Shown piece after piece: positions 53,205 to 64,000 of a stretch of DNA of 64,000 nt (position 1 is its first letter; each line of letters begins with the position of its first letter). The stretch comes from Eucommia ulmoides (taxonomy: Eukaryota; Streptophyta; Magnoliopsida; Garryales; Eucommiaceae): the NCBI GenBank assembly GCA_016647705.1, contig CM028328.1:4055311-4119310 (forward strand), given 5' to 3'. A program made the position numbers and the translations under genes. Below the pieces are notes generated by a model. That model made no database searches. It was not told the DNA's origin and saw only the letters and a program-made list of their open reading frames with translations.

Positions 53205-53770
53205 TTCTATCCGTTCCAGGAACATAAAAAGAAATATGGACAAAAAAAATCATTATTGTTCCCAGAACAATTTTTATGGAAAAAATTATTATTTTTTTCA
53301 TACGTTTCTATTTTTGTTTTTGGATCAGAAACGGAAAATATGAGAATAAAAACCAAAATTCTATTCTGGGAACAATAATATTTTTTGGGAACAAAAACAT
53401 CTATTTCTATTCTGGTAACAAAATTGATTTTTTTTTTTACATGTTCTTTCTGATTCAACTTGTTGTTCTGAGATTTTTGTTTCTAATTTGGAAACGTAAT
53501 TCTTTTTCTTTGTTCTAAAAATTATCTATGTTCCCAGAACGAGAATAGTTTTTATTTTCATATTTTGGTTTATTTTTTTCTTTTTCTTTTAATTTATTTT
53601 TAATAATTTTCATTGGGTATCCATTATTTAATAGGTATCCTAATTAAATGGATATTCAAACATTATATAGCTTTTTATCCCATTTTATCCATATTTATAA
53701 GTCGATAAATTTGATCTAGAAGCGACCCTGAGAAATTAGAGGACCTAGAAAAAATTTGAAATCTGGCTGC
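53205..53770. repeat. Dispersed repeat pair, copy 1
   Basis: It matches 60600-61255 in the same orientation: CGTTCCAGGAAC, TTTTTATGG, GGGAACAATA, CATTGGGTATCCATTATTTA and ATAGGTATCCTAATTAA. The left half alternates GTTCC/GGAAC-rich segments able to pair with each other. No coding function is seen. Confidence 0.75.
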
Positions 53771-54097
53771 TCAGTTGAATTATTTTTCTTAAAATATTCA
53801 TAATATTTTAATAAAACTAAAATACCACGACGACCACGATGCCAAGATGCTAGAGCATCGCAGTAGCCCACACTGCCCATGTAGGTAGCACGCTGCATAG
53901 CAACCGTAGCAGACAACTCCGCACAACGGTGATGCCTTTTCCACTATTGTCGGGTTTTCATGACTCTCACCAGCATTGTGGTTTTTACTGCAACGATATT
54001 TCCTTGAAGTCCCCGATTTTTAAATTTTTAAATAATGTTTAAAAATAATTTTATAAAATTATAAAAAAACTCTTTCGGATTTACATGTAATCGATAT
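53771..54097. other. Short spacer, nothing recognised
   Basis: No coding frame with a domain and no repeat ends. It lies between the dispersed repeat and the next LTR. Confidence 0.4.
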
Positions 54098-56461
54098 TGT
54101 TGGCTTAAAGATCTACCCAAGAGGTAGGTGAATTGGGTAGTTATAAAAATTTAAACAATTAATTCAAACACAAATAACTTGATTATTATCTTGTTACGCA
54201 ATAGAAATGTGTTTATCTAGATGCATATCCAAACACTCAGAAATAAAACAATACAGTACACAATGATATATCCTAATTCAATAAATTACTCTTATCTACA
54301 TTCAGTCCCTTGAGCTCTATGGAGATTCGCAATCCACAAAAACCCCCAATTCATTTCACAAGTAGGAACCAAACCCTTACAATCTTTTTGTAGGCGAAGA
54401 CTAACTTAATTATTTTCTCATGCTCAAAATTGAACCCTAAGTATCCTGATTCTTTTTGCATGTTTAGAATCAATTTTTACAATCTTGATTCTTTCACAGG
54501 CTCAGAATCAACCTATCACTTATCTTTTTTGCAAGTTTAGAAAGAACCGTTATAACCACAATTTAATTCTGTTACAGGAATAATTAAAACATAATATTTT
54601 CAAGGGAAAAGACTAACCTAATTTTTTGCAGGACAAAGATAAAAAACTTAATTTTTTTCAGAGGTTAAAGATTGAAACCCTAACTACCTTAATTAAATAT
54701 CGACCCAAACATGTCTAATCCGCTCAAACTCTCAAATACAAAAAAATATTAAGTTTCTTCCTACAAGAAGCTTCTATCACTTTAATAAAACCTAATATTT
54801 TCAAGGGAAAAGATTAACCTAATCTTTTTGCAAGACAAAGATCAAATCCTAATTTTTTTTCACAGAAAAAAGATCGAAACCCTAATTACCCTGATTAGAC
54901 ACTGACCCAAACGTGTTTAATCCGCCCAAACTTGCAAATAAAAAAAACAATAAGTTTCTTCTCATAATGAGCTTCTACCACTTTAATACAGATATACTCA
55001 ATTAATGTCCCGAATATTAACTATGTGATATATACAATGTGAGGCAAATAAATCTGATTATAAAAAACAACGGGTAGCACACAAGTAGCATGTAATTAGA
55101 TTTTTAATAAAAATCATTTAAAAGATTTTCAAGAATTAAGTTCAAAAATTATTTTTCTAAAACACTTTAACCAAGCAATAAATGAATAATCTAAGAAAGC
55201 AATAAATAGAGCTTGGAAGAATTTCACCAGAATTCACTGAAAGCAAGAATGATTTCATAATAAGAAACGCAAACCAATGAGGCAAACAATGAGCGCTTTA
55301 GATAAAGAACTTGAATATAATCTATCTTAGAAATCTCAGCAATAATATCTCTCTTAGAAAGTACAAATCTGATTGTTTTTGATGTTTTAAAACTCAATCC
55401 CGCAAGTCTCTATAAATAGATTTAAAACTATACCTTTAACGGTTAGTTTTCAAATATTATGTCATTAAATGATACCCCAAGAACCCATATATCATATATG
55501 TTCTAAATGAATCTTTTTCATTTAAAAATATTATTGGAAAATCTCATTTTGGTCCTTTAAAACATTTTAAAATCGAAATCCATTCAAATCGGAAGAATTG
55601 AATCACTTTAATTAAAAGAATATTAAAATAAATGGACCAAATAATTAGGGATCACATATCTCATAGTAATTAACAAAAATAATTCAAATCTCCTAAAAAA
55701 ACTCCATTGGAATCATGAAAAACGGATAGGATTGACCAAAACAACATCAATCAAAGACTTCAACTGACCACGTTGGTTGATCGGCACATGGTCATCGGTT
55801 GATTGACCAGTTATATTGATCACTTGACCAACACACTAGTTTGGTCGGTCGACCGATTGGACTGGAGTCTACCATCTCCTTCATTTTTTGGCTTATGTTC
55901 TCATCAGTTGACCAACCCCCTTCGTTAGTTGACTGAATGGATCAATATATCACCTATTCCTCTTCCAAAACAAACTGTTTTGGTAAGTTGATCGACCCTT
56001 TTCGTTGGTTAACCGGATTGACCTAAAAACTTCTCATTTTTAAGCATTAAAACTAATTTTTCACTTAGGTCATTAACCAAAACTATTTCACATATTTAGC
56101 ACATTGAAAAACACACTTTAAACACATAAATTAACCACAACACACATAAGATTAATTCATTTTAAAGTGTCGTGGGTGATCCTAATTTGGGTTGCATCAC
56201 AAGTATATATGTAAAGATTTTTTTTTCCACCTAGTTGTCTTCAATGTCTTTAAAACTCTTCACGTCTTCATAATTTTCATTTTGTACCTGTTACATTTTC
56301 CTTGACGATTCCTCTTCAATGATTCATTTTATTAATATCATGGAACTATAAATCTGAAATTAGTTAGTAAAAACATTAGTCCCATAAAAACATCAATACT
56401 CAATTGTCCGTCAAAACATTGGATTCAATAGATATTTCATCAATATTACTATGATCCAACA
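54098..56461 (-). repeat. ~2.36-kb copia-type LTR, minus orientation
   Basis: The left end TGTTGGCTTAAAGATCTACCC and the right end GATCCAACA give TG...CA borders. The layout follows 29800-31990: a CTACCCAAGAGG start, a gag-side region of repeated CACAGGCTCAGAATCAACC text, and a TTGACC/TCGACC-rich stretch at 55740-56030. No internal region is attached and flanks do not match (GATAT versus TTCCG), so it is a diverged solo LTR or a fragment. Confidence 0.65.
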
Positions 56462-58265
56462 TTCCGTAAAACACAACCAAAATTGTATTAAGTAAATTAT
56501 AGACGTGGCTCTGATGCACTTGAAGGAATCGAATATTAAATTTACTACATTAACACAACGAATACAAAACGTTTAAATCACATTCAATATCATGTTCCTC
56601 TAAGCCGGATTTATCTGTATTAATATTAAAAACAATAAAACACGCTCAATTAAATCGCATATAATAAATAATATCTCTTTTGGTGCTTTAACCTCAAAAC
56701 TGGTAGTTCCTGAGGTGCAATCTAAGAAGGCACTTTCAAGAGCGGTTGGACACGATCAGGAATATGTAACCAAGAACAATTCTTTTAGAAGCAACACAAG
56801 TGTATTGCCTCTAATAGTATCCGTATAGAAAATTTCAGAAAGAAAAGTGCTCTTAAGATTTCTAAGAATCTAATTCTAATTCTAAAAGACTAGAATTGCT
56901 TTGATTTGAATCTAGGTGGTAATAAAATTCAAATCAGTAAGCGAGTATACAAAAAATAAAAAATCACAGACACTAAAGGAGGGGTGCAAATTTCTTAGGG
57001 AGGGCCAAAATTTGCATAGGGTCGGCCATTAAGTCATTCATCTTTATAAATTTTTTTCTGGGGTTCAACACTCTGGGCCATTTTTTTCCACATTTGCACT
57101 TTGTCTCCCAAGCTTATAAAGTTTAACATTACCATCCATTCATTTTTCAAGGAATTTTCTAGTGTCTATTTTCTATTGTGTGTGACTAATTAGGTTGATA
57201 CGAAAAGATGGATTGTGAAAATAATTAATTAATTATTTTACTGATCAATTAAAATGGGAACAATTCTAATTTTGTCCATCTAGAAGAAAATATTTTTCCC
57301 TTAATGGATTTTTTTCGACTGTGAGCCATGTCCAGTTGGTAGGAATTTTACCAAGAGAACCTCATCGGGTTTGATTTCCATATTATACAATCTCTTTATC
57401 TTGTGTTCCTGAAAAGACTAACAGGGTATGGATAAAGTCAAAAATTCCAACCCAATCATATGTATATTAATTGATAATATAGTTTCTTATAACATCAATT
57501 GAAATCTTATCTCAATCGTCAGACTGCTCTGGCCAAAGTCTTTGGTGAATTATATTAAATCGAATTACATCGAACACTTCTCTCTTTACTGAGCGTAATA
57601 GATCATACCTTGCATACTCGTACATTACATGTATGTTCCACAATACCCAAAGAATACATTTACAGTTTCGTGGTTAGAGTACAACACTTAGTATTATCAA
57701 AATATATCAATCCAGATATATAACATACAACACCCAAAGTCTAAAGATCACAAATACAATCATTTATGAGATACCATATTTTGACATTGAGCGAAACTAC
57801 CATGTAGGATATCAAGGATAATCACATTCGCTCTTTAATATAGTAGTAAGTCCCTTATGGTTATTCTAATATCTCATACTAATACTAATATTAAGAATTT
57901 ATTATAATTTTTCCTGAGCCAGCGTAATGTGCAAGTCTCAAACTAGTTTACCTAAAACCTCTATTAAAATCTACTTTAATGTCACAAATTGGTAGAATAA
58001 AAATCCATTTCTATACATGTTCAACATTCTTAGTATATTACAGTCTCATATTTGATTTTAAAATATTTTGATTAATTAATATTATTTTGGATATGTTTTA
58101 ATAGTACAAACATTGAAACAAAATTTCATCTCATCTCCATTGTTCAAAAGCGTGATGAATAGTAATTAGTCGAATTGGTCAAGAGTAGAGGAGACAAAAT
58201 GGACAAATGTGGGAAAAACATATTGGTTATTAACGTATATGAGTAAACAATGGTTGGATATCAAT
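56462..58265. other. Unclassified repeat-like sequence
   Basis: No protein domain is found. Near 56507-56518 the minus strand reads TGCATCAGAGCC, close to the copia primer site TGGTATCAGAGCC, so part of this region may be a decayed LTR. 57330-57410 (GTTGGTAGGAATTTTACC) has no known match. Confidence 0.3.
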
Positions 58266-58270
58266 CCTAC

Positions 58271-59731
58271 TGTAACGACTCGGTTTCCTAGGGCCGCTAC
58301 TCGGTTTCTCTCCTTCTATGAAGAAGTAAAAATGAAAGACAAACTACTCCACCACCACGCTTCCGTTGCACCACTATGATAAATAACATAATAATAGACG
58401 TGACTTTGTCTTGCTATTACCCAATTAATAATAAATATAAACTAATTGTCAATTGACATAAATTTTAAAATTTACTTAACACTACAAAAGTTTGAACCAC
58501 TGATTACCAACAACTGCTCCGACTGCTTCAAAAGGAACACCACCATTTGACCTTATCTAACACCGGTAGTGGACTCGTCTTTACTTGGAGTACCTAAGAA
58601 AAAAATATTTTATCGGTGTACTGTCTTTATAATATAAAAATAATTTATGGATCAAGTACAGTTGTCAGAATCCACTTTTCCAAAACAGAATATAATCACA
58701 GTGATATATTTCGAAACCAAATATAACCACATTGAATAATAACGAAATTCACAGATATCATCAAGATATAACAATTGAATATAAATCAACCGATCAAATC
58801 ATTTTTATATAATAAAATACCACAGAGATACTTACGTACTAGCCATAGAATCGTTTCACTTCACGATTGGGAGTTATAATAGGACTGTAACCTGTACAAC
58901 TGTGCAATCTAAGGTTGTCGTCAGTGTCAAGGCCATTCAATAGATCCAATGGTAGGAGCCAACACATAGTATAAACCACCATATCATGATAATCATCTTC
59001 ATCATCATCAACAACATCATATATCAACTACCTGCAAGATTTGCCCTCCTGTCAGATCACAACATAACGTCTTACAGGATATGCCTTCCTGTTAGGACCA
59101 ACAACATCCCACATGACATGTTCTCCTGTCGGGACCACACTATGGCATAGTAGTATAATAATTAAAATCACTTACCACATTTAACCATTTACTTGATCCA
59201 TTTAACGTTGTAAAATAATCAATTTTAATAAACATTTTCTTTTCACATTTTAGTATGAAAATATAATTTGGGAATTTATATAGAAGATAGTACATTCAAC
59301 TAGATAATTGTACTCCTACTTTTCACACTACTGTCATAACATTGATGGGGTTGGCCTCACCTGTAAACTTAATAATGACAGAGTTTAAACTAAGAATTTA
59401 TTTAAATAAATCTACTATGTAATGCATGACACTAAAATACAATTTTTTTCATTCCCAAATTTTCTTGATTACATGAAATTTATTAAAATTAAACGTTCTA
59501 TTTTCTCAACCAAATATTAATTTTACAACTAAAATATTATAGTTATATTTATAAAATTTATCCTTTAATAATTTAACTTACAAATAAATATTAATTGACC
59601 ATTAATAACATTACTAGGTAATGAAATACCAAAAATATCTTTATAATAAAATTTATAATTTTTACTTTAAATTTATTTTTACACAATTGAAATATTTTTA
59701 CTTAAAATTATAAATCTAATATAAATATACT

Positions 59732-59772
<41 letters not shown>

Positions 59773-60275
59773 AATTAAAATAAGTAAAGTAATGAAGGTT
59801 GAAGGTTACCTCAAATGTGGCCAAGAAAGAGAATTAGAGTGAAAAACTTTATCATTATATATATGTGTTCCCTTCCTACTGTTTGGACCCTACAATTAAT
59901 TTTATATTTATTTTTTTGGCTTAGTCATCAATACTAGCTTGGAGGCTAATTTTTGGCAAGGACACATGGTGTCCTTGTTAACTTTTTTTATTTTATTTAT
60001 TTTATTTTTACTATTTACACAAATACACCAAAATGATAACAAAAGTAATAATTATATTTCAAAAGTTCTTAAAATTATATTTATCCCTAAACTTTTAAAA
60101 AACAAAATTAAAATTAACGTTTAACTCCCAAAATTTTTAAAACTAATTTTTTAAATATCAAAATGACCCCTAATAATTTTTAAGTAAAATTTAAATAGTA
60201 CCATGAATCCTATTATTTTTTTAAATATTCTAAAATGCAATTAGAGATATGCATGTGCAAAGATAGGGTCTTACA
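58271..60275 (+). mobile_element. Solo LTR, 2005 bp, target-site duplication CCTAC
   Basis: It begins TGTAACGACTCGGTTTCCTA and ends ATAGGGTCTTACA, which are imperfectly inverted at the tips, as in many plant gypsy LTRs. CCTAC occurs exactly on both sides (58266-58270 and 60276-60280). There is no internal region. It contains TCCTGTCxG(A/G)-type short repeats at 59045-59145, an AT microsatellite (59730-59769) and promoter-like TATATATGTG near 59857. Orientation is taken from the TG start and could be opposite. Confidence 0.8.
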
Positions 60276-60280
60276 CCTAC

Positions 60281-60599
60281 CATTAATTAATTGGATAAAA
60301 AATGGACACGGATTATAAAAAGATGTGTGCCAACCCGAATTTTTCGTACGTGATTCTATTTTTACAATTGTTCTAAAATTTTGAAACAAATAGGACGTCA
60401 AATTCATTTGTAAATCTATATTAATTAATTATGAAATCTAAAACTTCAACTTGAAACAAAAAGGATACGGGAATAAAAAAAAAAATTCTTTGTGGATTTT
60501 TTTGTTATCAGATTTCTTTTTGTGTTTCGAGATAAAAAAATATGTTTTGGTTCTCAGATTTTGATTTCTATTCCTAGAAAAAAAAAAAAAATTGGAAGA
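60281..60599. other. Spacer between solo LTR and dispersed repeat
   Basis: AT-rich, with no gene or clear repeat end. Confidence 0.4.
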
Positions 60600-61255
60600 T
60601 TTTTTTACCCGTTCCAGGAACAAAAAAAGAAATATGAGAACAAAGACAACCATTTTTGTTCCTAGAACAGAAATAATTTTTATGGGATAAATGATTTTTT
60701 TTATTCATACATTTCTATTTTTGTTCTTGGATCAGGAATGAAAAATATGAGAACAAAAACCAAATTATATTTTGGGAACAAAACTAATTTTTGGGAACAA
60801 AAAAAATCTCTTTCTGTTCCAATAACAAAAATTGATTTTATTTTTCCTATGTTCATTTGTTTGTTCTGTGAACATTAATATTTGAGTACCAAAAGAAACT
60901 ATTTCTATTCTTGAAATAGGAACAATTTGTGAGAACAACAAAACAACTTTCTGATTCAAATTGTTCTGAATTTTTTTTTTCTAATTTGGAAACATAAACG
61001 TTTTTCCTTTGTTCTAAAAAATTATCTGTGTTCCCGGAATGAGAATATTTTTTATTCTCAATTTGGTTTAGTTTTATTCTTTTTATTTTTTATTATTTTC
61101 ATTGGGTATCCATTATTTAATAGGTATCCTAATTAAGTGAATATTCAAAGATTATCTAGTTTTTATCCTTTTTTTACCCAAAGTGGATAAATTTTATCTA
61201 GAGGCGACCTTGAAAAATTAGAGGCGCCAGAAGAAATTTGAAATCGGGCCCCTTA
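60600..61255. repeat. Dispersed repeat pair, copy 2
   Basis: Direct-orientation match to 53205-53770, extended by extra GTTCC/GGAAC segments at 60820-60960. Both copies continue into TCTAGA(A/G)GCGACC and GAAATTTGAAATC before diverging. Confidence 0.75.
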
Positions 61256-61379
61256 AGATTTTTTTTTAATAATTATAATATATCATAAGAAAAAATAGTC
61301 GATATAGTGATTTAACCAAAATTGATATTTTTTTTTTAAATTTATTTAACATGATATTAATAAAACTATTTTAAATACA

Positions 61380-63680
61380 AATTTTAGGGGCCAATTTGAA
61401 TGGGCCCCCACACTTTGGCGGCTCTAGGAAATCGACGACCTTCATGACTGACAAAGGTTTATACTGTTACCGAGTTATGTCTTTTGGGTTGAAGAATGCT
61501 AGAGAAACCTACCAAAAGTTGTTCAACAAAATGTTTACCCCCTTATTGGAAAGACTATGGAGGTCTATTTACAAAACATGCTCGTGAAAAGTAGAGAAGC
61601 AATCGACCACATTGCAGATTTACAAGACTGTTTCTAAATTCTAAGAAAGCATGGGATAAGACTTAACTCGAGCAAATGTGTCTTTGGTGTTGGAGTTGGG
61701 AAATTCCTCATCCACATGGTTACGAAGAAGGGCATCAAAGCCAACCCCGATCATATCAAAACTATCTGAGAAATAAAGTTGCCAAGGACAATGAAAGAAG
61801 TCCAAATCTTAAATAGGATGTTGGCAGCACTCAACTAATTAATTTCAAGATCAATGGATAAGTGTCCCATTTTTCAAAACACTCCGTGAGAACAAGGCTT
61901 GGGAATGGACGGATGAGTGGGATGATGGTTTACAGGCCCTGTAGAGGTACCTCTCTTCTGTACCAATCCTAACAACATCAAATCTCGGGCAAGATATTTT
62001 CGTATACCTTGTTGCCTCTACAATAGCGGGTGATTGAAGAGGCTGGCACCTAAAGACCAGTCTACTATGTAAGTCACACCTTAACATGGGCAAAGATGAG
62101 ATATCCTAAGTTAGAACTAATCTCATATGCCTTGATCATTTTTGCTAGAAAGCTTAGAAATTATTTTCAAGCTTGCCCAATAATGGTCTTCATGAACCAA
62201 CCTCTGAGGGTAATTCCACATCGAGTATAGGCTATGGACCACCACAAACAGTTAGGTGGAGTTTATTGCCGGATGACATTTCTAGAAAATGAATACCCAA
62301 TGGTTGAAACTACCGACGAAGGAAGAGACCGACAATTCTCAACTACGTAGACAACATTTGTGGATGGGTTATCAACAATTAGATACTCTAGGATACGCTG
62401 TTAAACTCAGCTTCAAAGTGACTAACAATGAAGCTGATTGCGAAACATTAATCTCCGTACTCAGAATCTTGGGAGAGCTCAGAGTGACCAATAATAGAAG
62501 AGTACGCCTCTAAAGAGACCAAGATAGTTGCTTACTTGAGAAGAGCAAAGCTACTGGCTTAAAATTTTGCCAAGTTCAACATTAAGAAAATCCTAAGGGA
62601 GGAGAACAAACATGCAGATTCCTTAGAGAGCTTGGCTGCTTCGTTTAGAGCGAAGTACCTAAGTACGATCATGGTGGAGACCCTAGAACGATCATGCTTC
62701 GAATAGGACGAGGAAGGAGAAATAGGGTTGGTAAACCACTAGTCGTGCAGGATGAATCCCTTTTGAACTTTCTTATCAAAGGTGTATTGCCTGAGCATAT
62801 AAACGAGGTAAGAAAGGTCTGAAACCAAGCCTCCCGATTCACCCTACTACAAGGGATTCTGTACAAGAGGTCTTTCCTTGGGACCACTGTTTTACTATCT
62901 TTGTCATGAAGAAGGAAACTATGTCATTCGAGAGATACACGAGAAAATATGTGGAAACAACCTGGGGGCACGTTCCCTATCTAAGAAAGTGTTTCGCCTA
63001 GGATATTGTTGGCCTACAATGGAGCGCGACTCTAGAGACCTAGTGAGGAGATGTGATAAATTCCAACCAAACGGTCTCGTCATCAATCTTCCTGCTACTA
63101 AGATAACTTCCGTGGTAGGACCGTGGCCATTCGTGCAATGAGAGATTGACATTCTGGGCTCATTTCCTATAGCGGAGGCCAAGAAAAAGATCTTGATAGT
63201 AGTAACCAACTACTTAACGAAGTGGTTGGAAGTAGAAGCAATGGCCAAGATAACTAACGCCAAAATCAAGGATTTTTTCTAGGAGGTATATCACTTGCCA
63301 CTTTGGGATTCTAAATGCTATTATCAGTGATCATGGAACCTAGTTCGATTATATCCTATTAAGAACATTGTGCCAAGACTTGGGGGTTTGCCGTTATATG
63401 TCCATGCTGAGCACTCCCACAAGAAACACCTTATTCTCAATGGTTTTCAGGATCGAGACGGTGATCTTGATAAAAATAGGAATGTCGACACTGATGGTCG
63501 TGCTTTATGATCCAGAACGAAACAATTTAGAGCTGGTGACCAACCTAGACTTACTGGAAGAAAAAATGGAGAACACTCAAATACGATTGGTAGCTTACCA
63601 GCAACAGATGGCGCGTTACTATAATAGGAGGGTGAGGCCCAGACAATTTCATGAAGGAAACTTAGTCATTCAGAAAATAA
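61380..63680 (+). pseudogene. Decayed Ty3/gypsy pol (RT, RNase H, integrase)
   Basis: RT palm traces appear as GLYCYRVMSFGLKNARETYQ (61459-61518), then MEVYLQNMLVKSREA, where the catalytic YVDD is changed to YLQN (61566-61577). RNase H traces run to about 62510 (VKLSFKVTNNEADCETLISV, the NNxAE-type block of a Tat-like second RNase H). Integrase follows at 62900-63715: CGNNLGARSLSKKVFRLGYC and RRCDKFQ (zinc-binding domain), then ILIVVTNYLTKWLEVEAMAK (first catalytic Asp replaced by Asn), and the tail YYNRRVRPRQFHEGNLVIQK. Stops are frequent. Sequence features suggest a Tat-clade relative older than the element at 42-52 kb. Confidence 0.8.
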
Positions 63681-63681
63681 C

Positions 63682-64000
63682 TGTTGATCCTAAATATTTT
63701 GATGAACCAATATAATATTGATGTTTTGAGGAACTAATGTGTTTATCAAGTATTTCAGATTTTAGTTTTGGTACTTCAATGAGAAAATTTTATGAAAAGA
63801 AATAATAAAGATCAAGGTAGTTGCAATGAATATATTGAAGACTTTTCGAGCATGAAGATTTTTTTTTTTTTACTAGGTAAGCAACTCAATTCTTGTTACG
63901 TTTTTTGTTGTGACAGGAACTATGTTCAGTCTCGTTTTAAAAATATTCGCCAGTGTACAAGTCAGTTGTAGCACAAATTTACGGAAGAGAGGTCGATCCC
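63682..64000 (+). repeat. Start of a copia-type LTR, cut by the window end
   Basis: TGTTGATCCTAAATATTTTG, GTTTTGAGGAACTAATGTG and CATGAAGATTTTTTTTTTTT follow the start of the LTR at 34873. It begins inside the integrase tail of the decayed gypsy pol, so it inserted there. No polypurine tract precedes it, so it is a 5' LTR or a solo LTR. Confidence 0.65.

Noticed and set aside
52749-53301. 180-codon His/Thr-rich frame
   Set aside because: Translation of a GT/AC microsatellite; no conserved motif.

Overview
This window is a transposable-element-rich stretch of a flowering-plant nuclear genome, most likely a eudicot. The evidence is plant-type long terminal repeats (LTRs), AT-rich intergenic DNA, spliced gene fragments whose products resemble plant frataxin, plant SNM1/Apollo and plant NUP133, and retroelements of the plant Tat/Ogre, Maximus/SIRE-like and LINE types. 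I see no bacterial genes, operons, CRISPR arrays, or convincing tRNA or rRNA genes. Genus and species cannot be named from this.

Layout. (1) 1-3.1 kb: minus-strand exons of a DNA-repair metallo-beta-lactamase nuclease (SNM1B/Apollo type) with one in-frame stop, plus a decayed second copy of its last exon at the left edge. (2) 3.6-5.0 kb: 5' part of a broken Ty1/copia element. The block 2511-4998, which includes one Apollo exon, recurs inverted at 38901-41300. (3) 5-11.4 kb: an LTR-like repeat with palindromes, a LINE tail, a decayed element ORF with long coiled coils, and two MITEs. (4) 12.5-13.2 kb: the first two exons of frataxin; the rest of the gene is not found, and LTR elements begin 450 bp into intron 2. 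(5) 13.7-15.8 kb: an internally deleted Ty3/gypsy element. (6) 15.87-24.87 kb: a structurally complete but gag-only Tat/Ogre-like element with target-site duplication GTTCC. (7) 25-29.8 kb: old repeats, a foldback and a second coiled-coil copy. (8) 29.8-37 kb: two ~2.1 kb copia-type LTRs in opposite orientation around a zinc-knuckle gag. (9) 37.1-38.2 kb: a NUP133 exon-1-like fragment between GGCCC-rich repeat ends. (10) 41.3-42 kb: ~316-bp tandem repeats cut by the next element. (11) 42.0-52.3 kb, minus strand: a 5'-truncated Tat/Ogre-like element with protease, RT, RNase H, a second RNase H and integrase, all damaged by stops. (12) 52.3-64 kb: further LTRs, including a clear solo LTR with target-site duplication CCTAC, a dispersed repeat pair, and a decayed gypsy pol.

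How parts relate. The gag-only element (6) and the pol-bearing element (11) share LTR-end sequence, TATA context, polypurine tract, 3' tandem repeats and gag. They look like a non-autonomous/autonomous pair. The host genes are all incomplete here: frataxin lacks its C-terminal exons, Apollo lacks its N-terminal exons and carries a TGA, and NUP133 is only a fragment. I found no new gene system of the defence or biosynthetic kind. The most unusual material is the structured LTR of the Tat-like pair and the captured or duplicated host exons.
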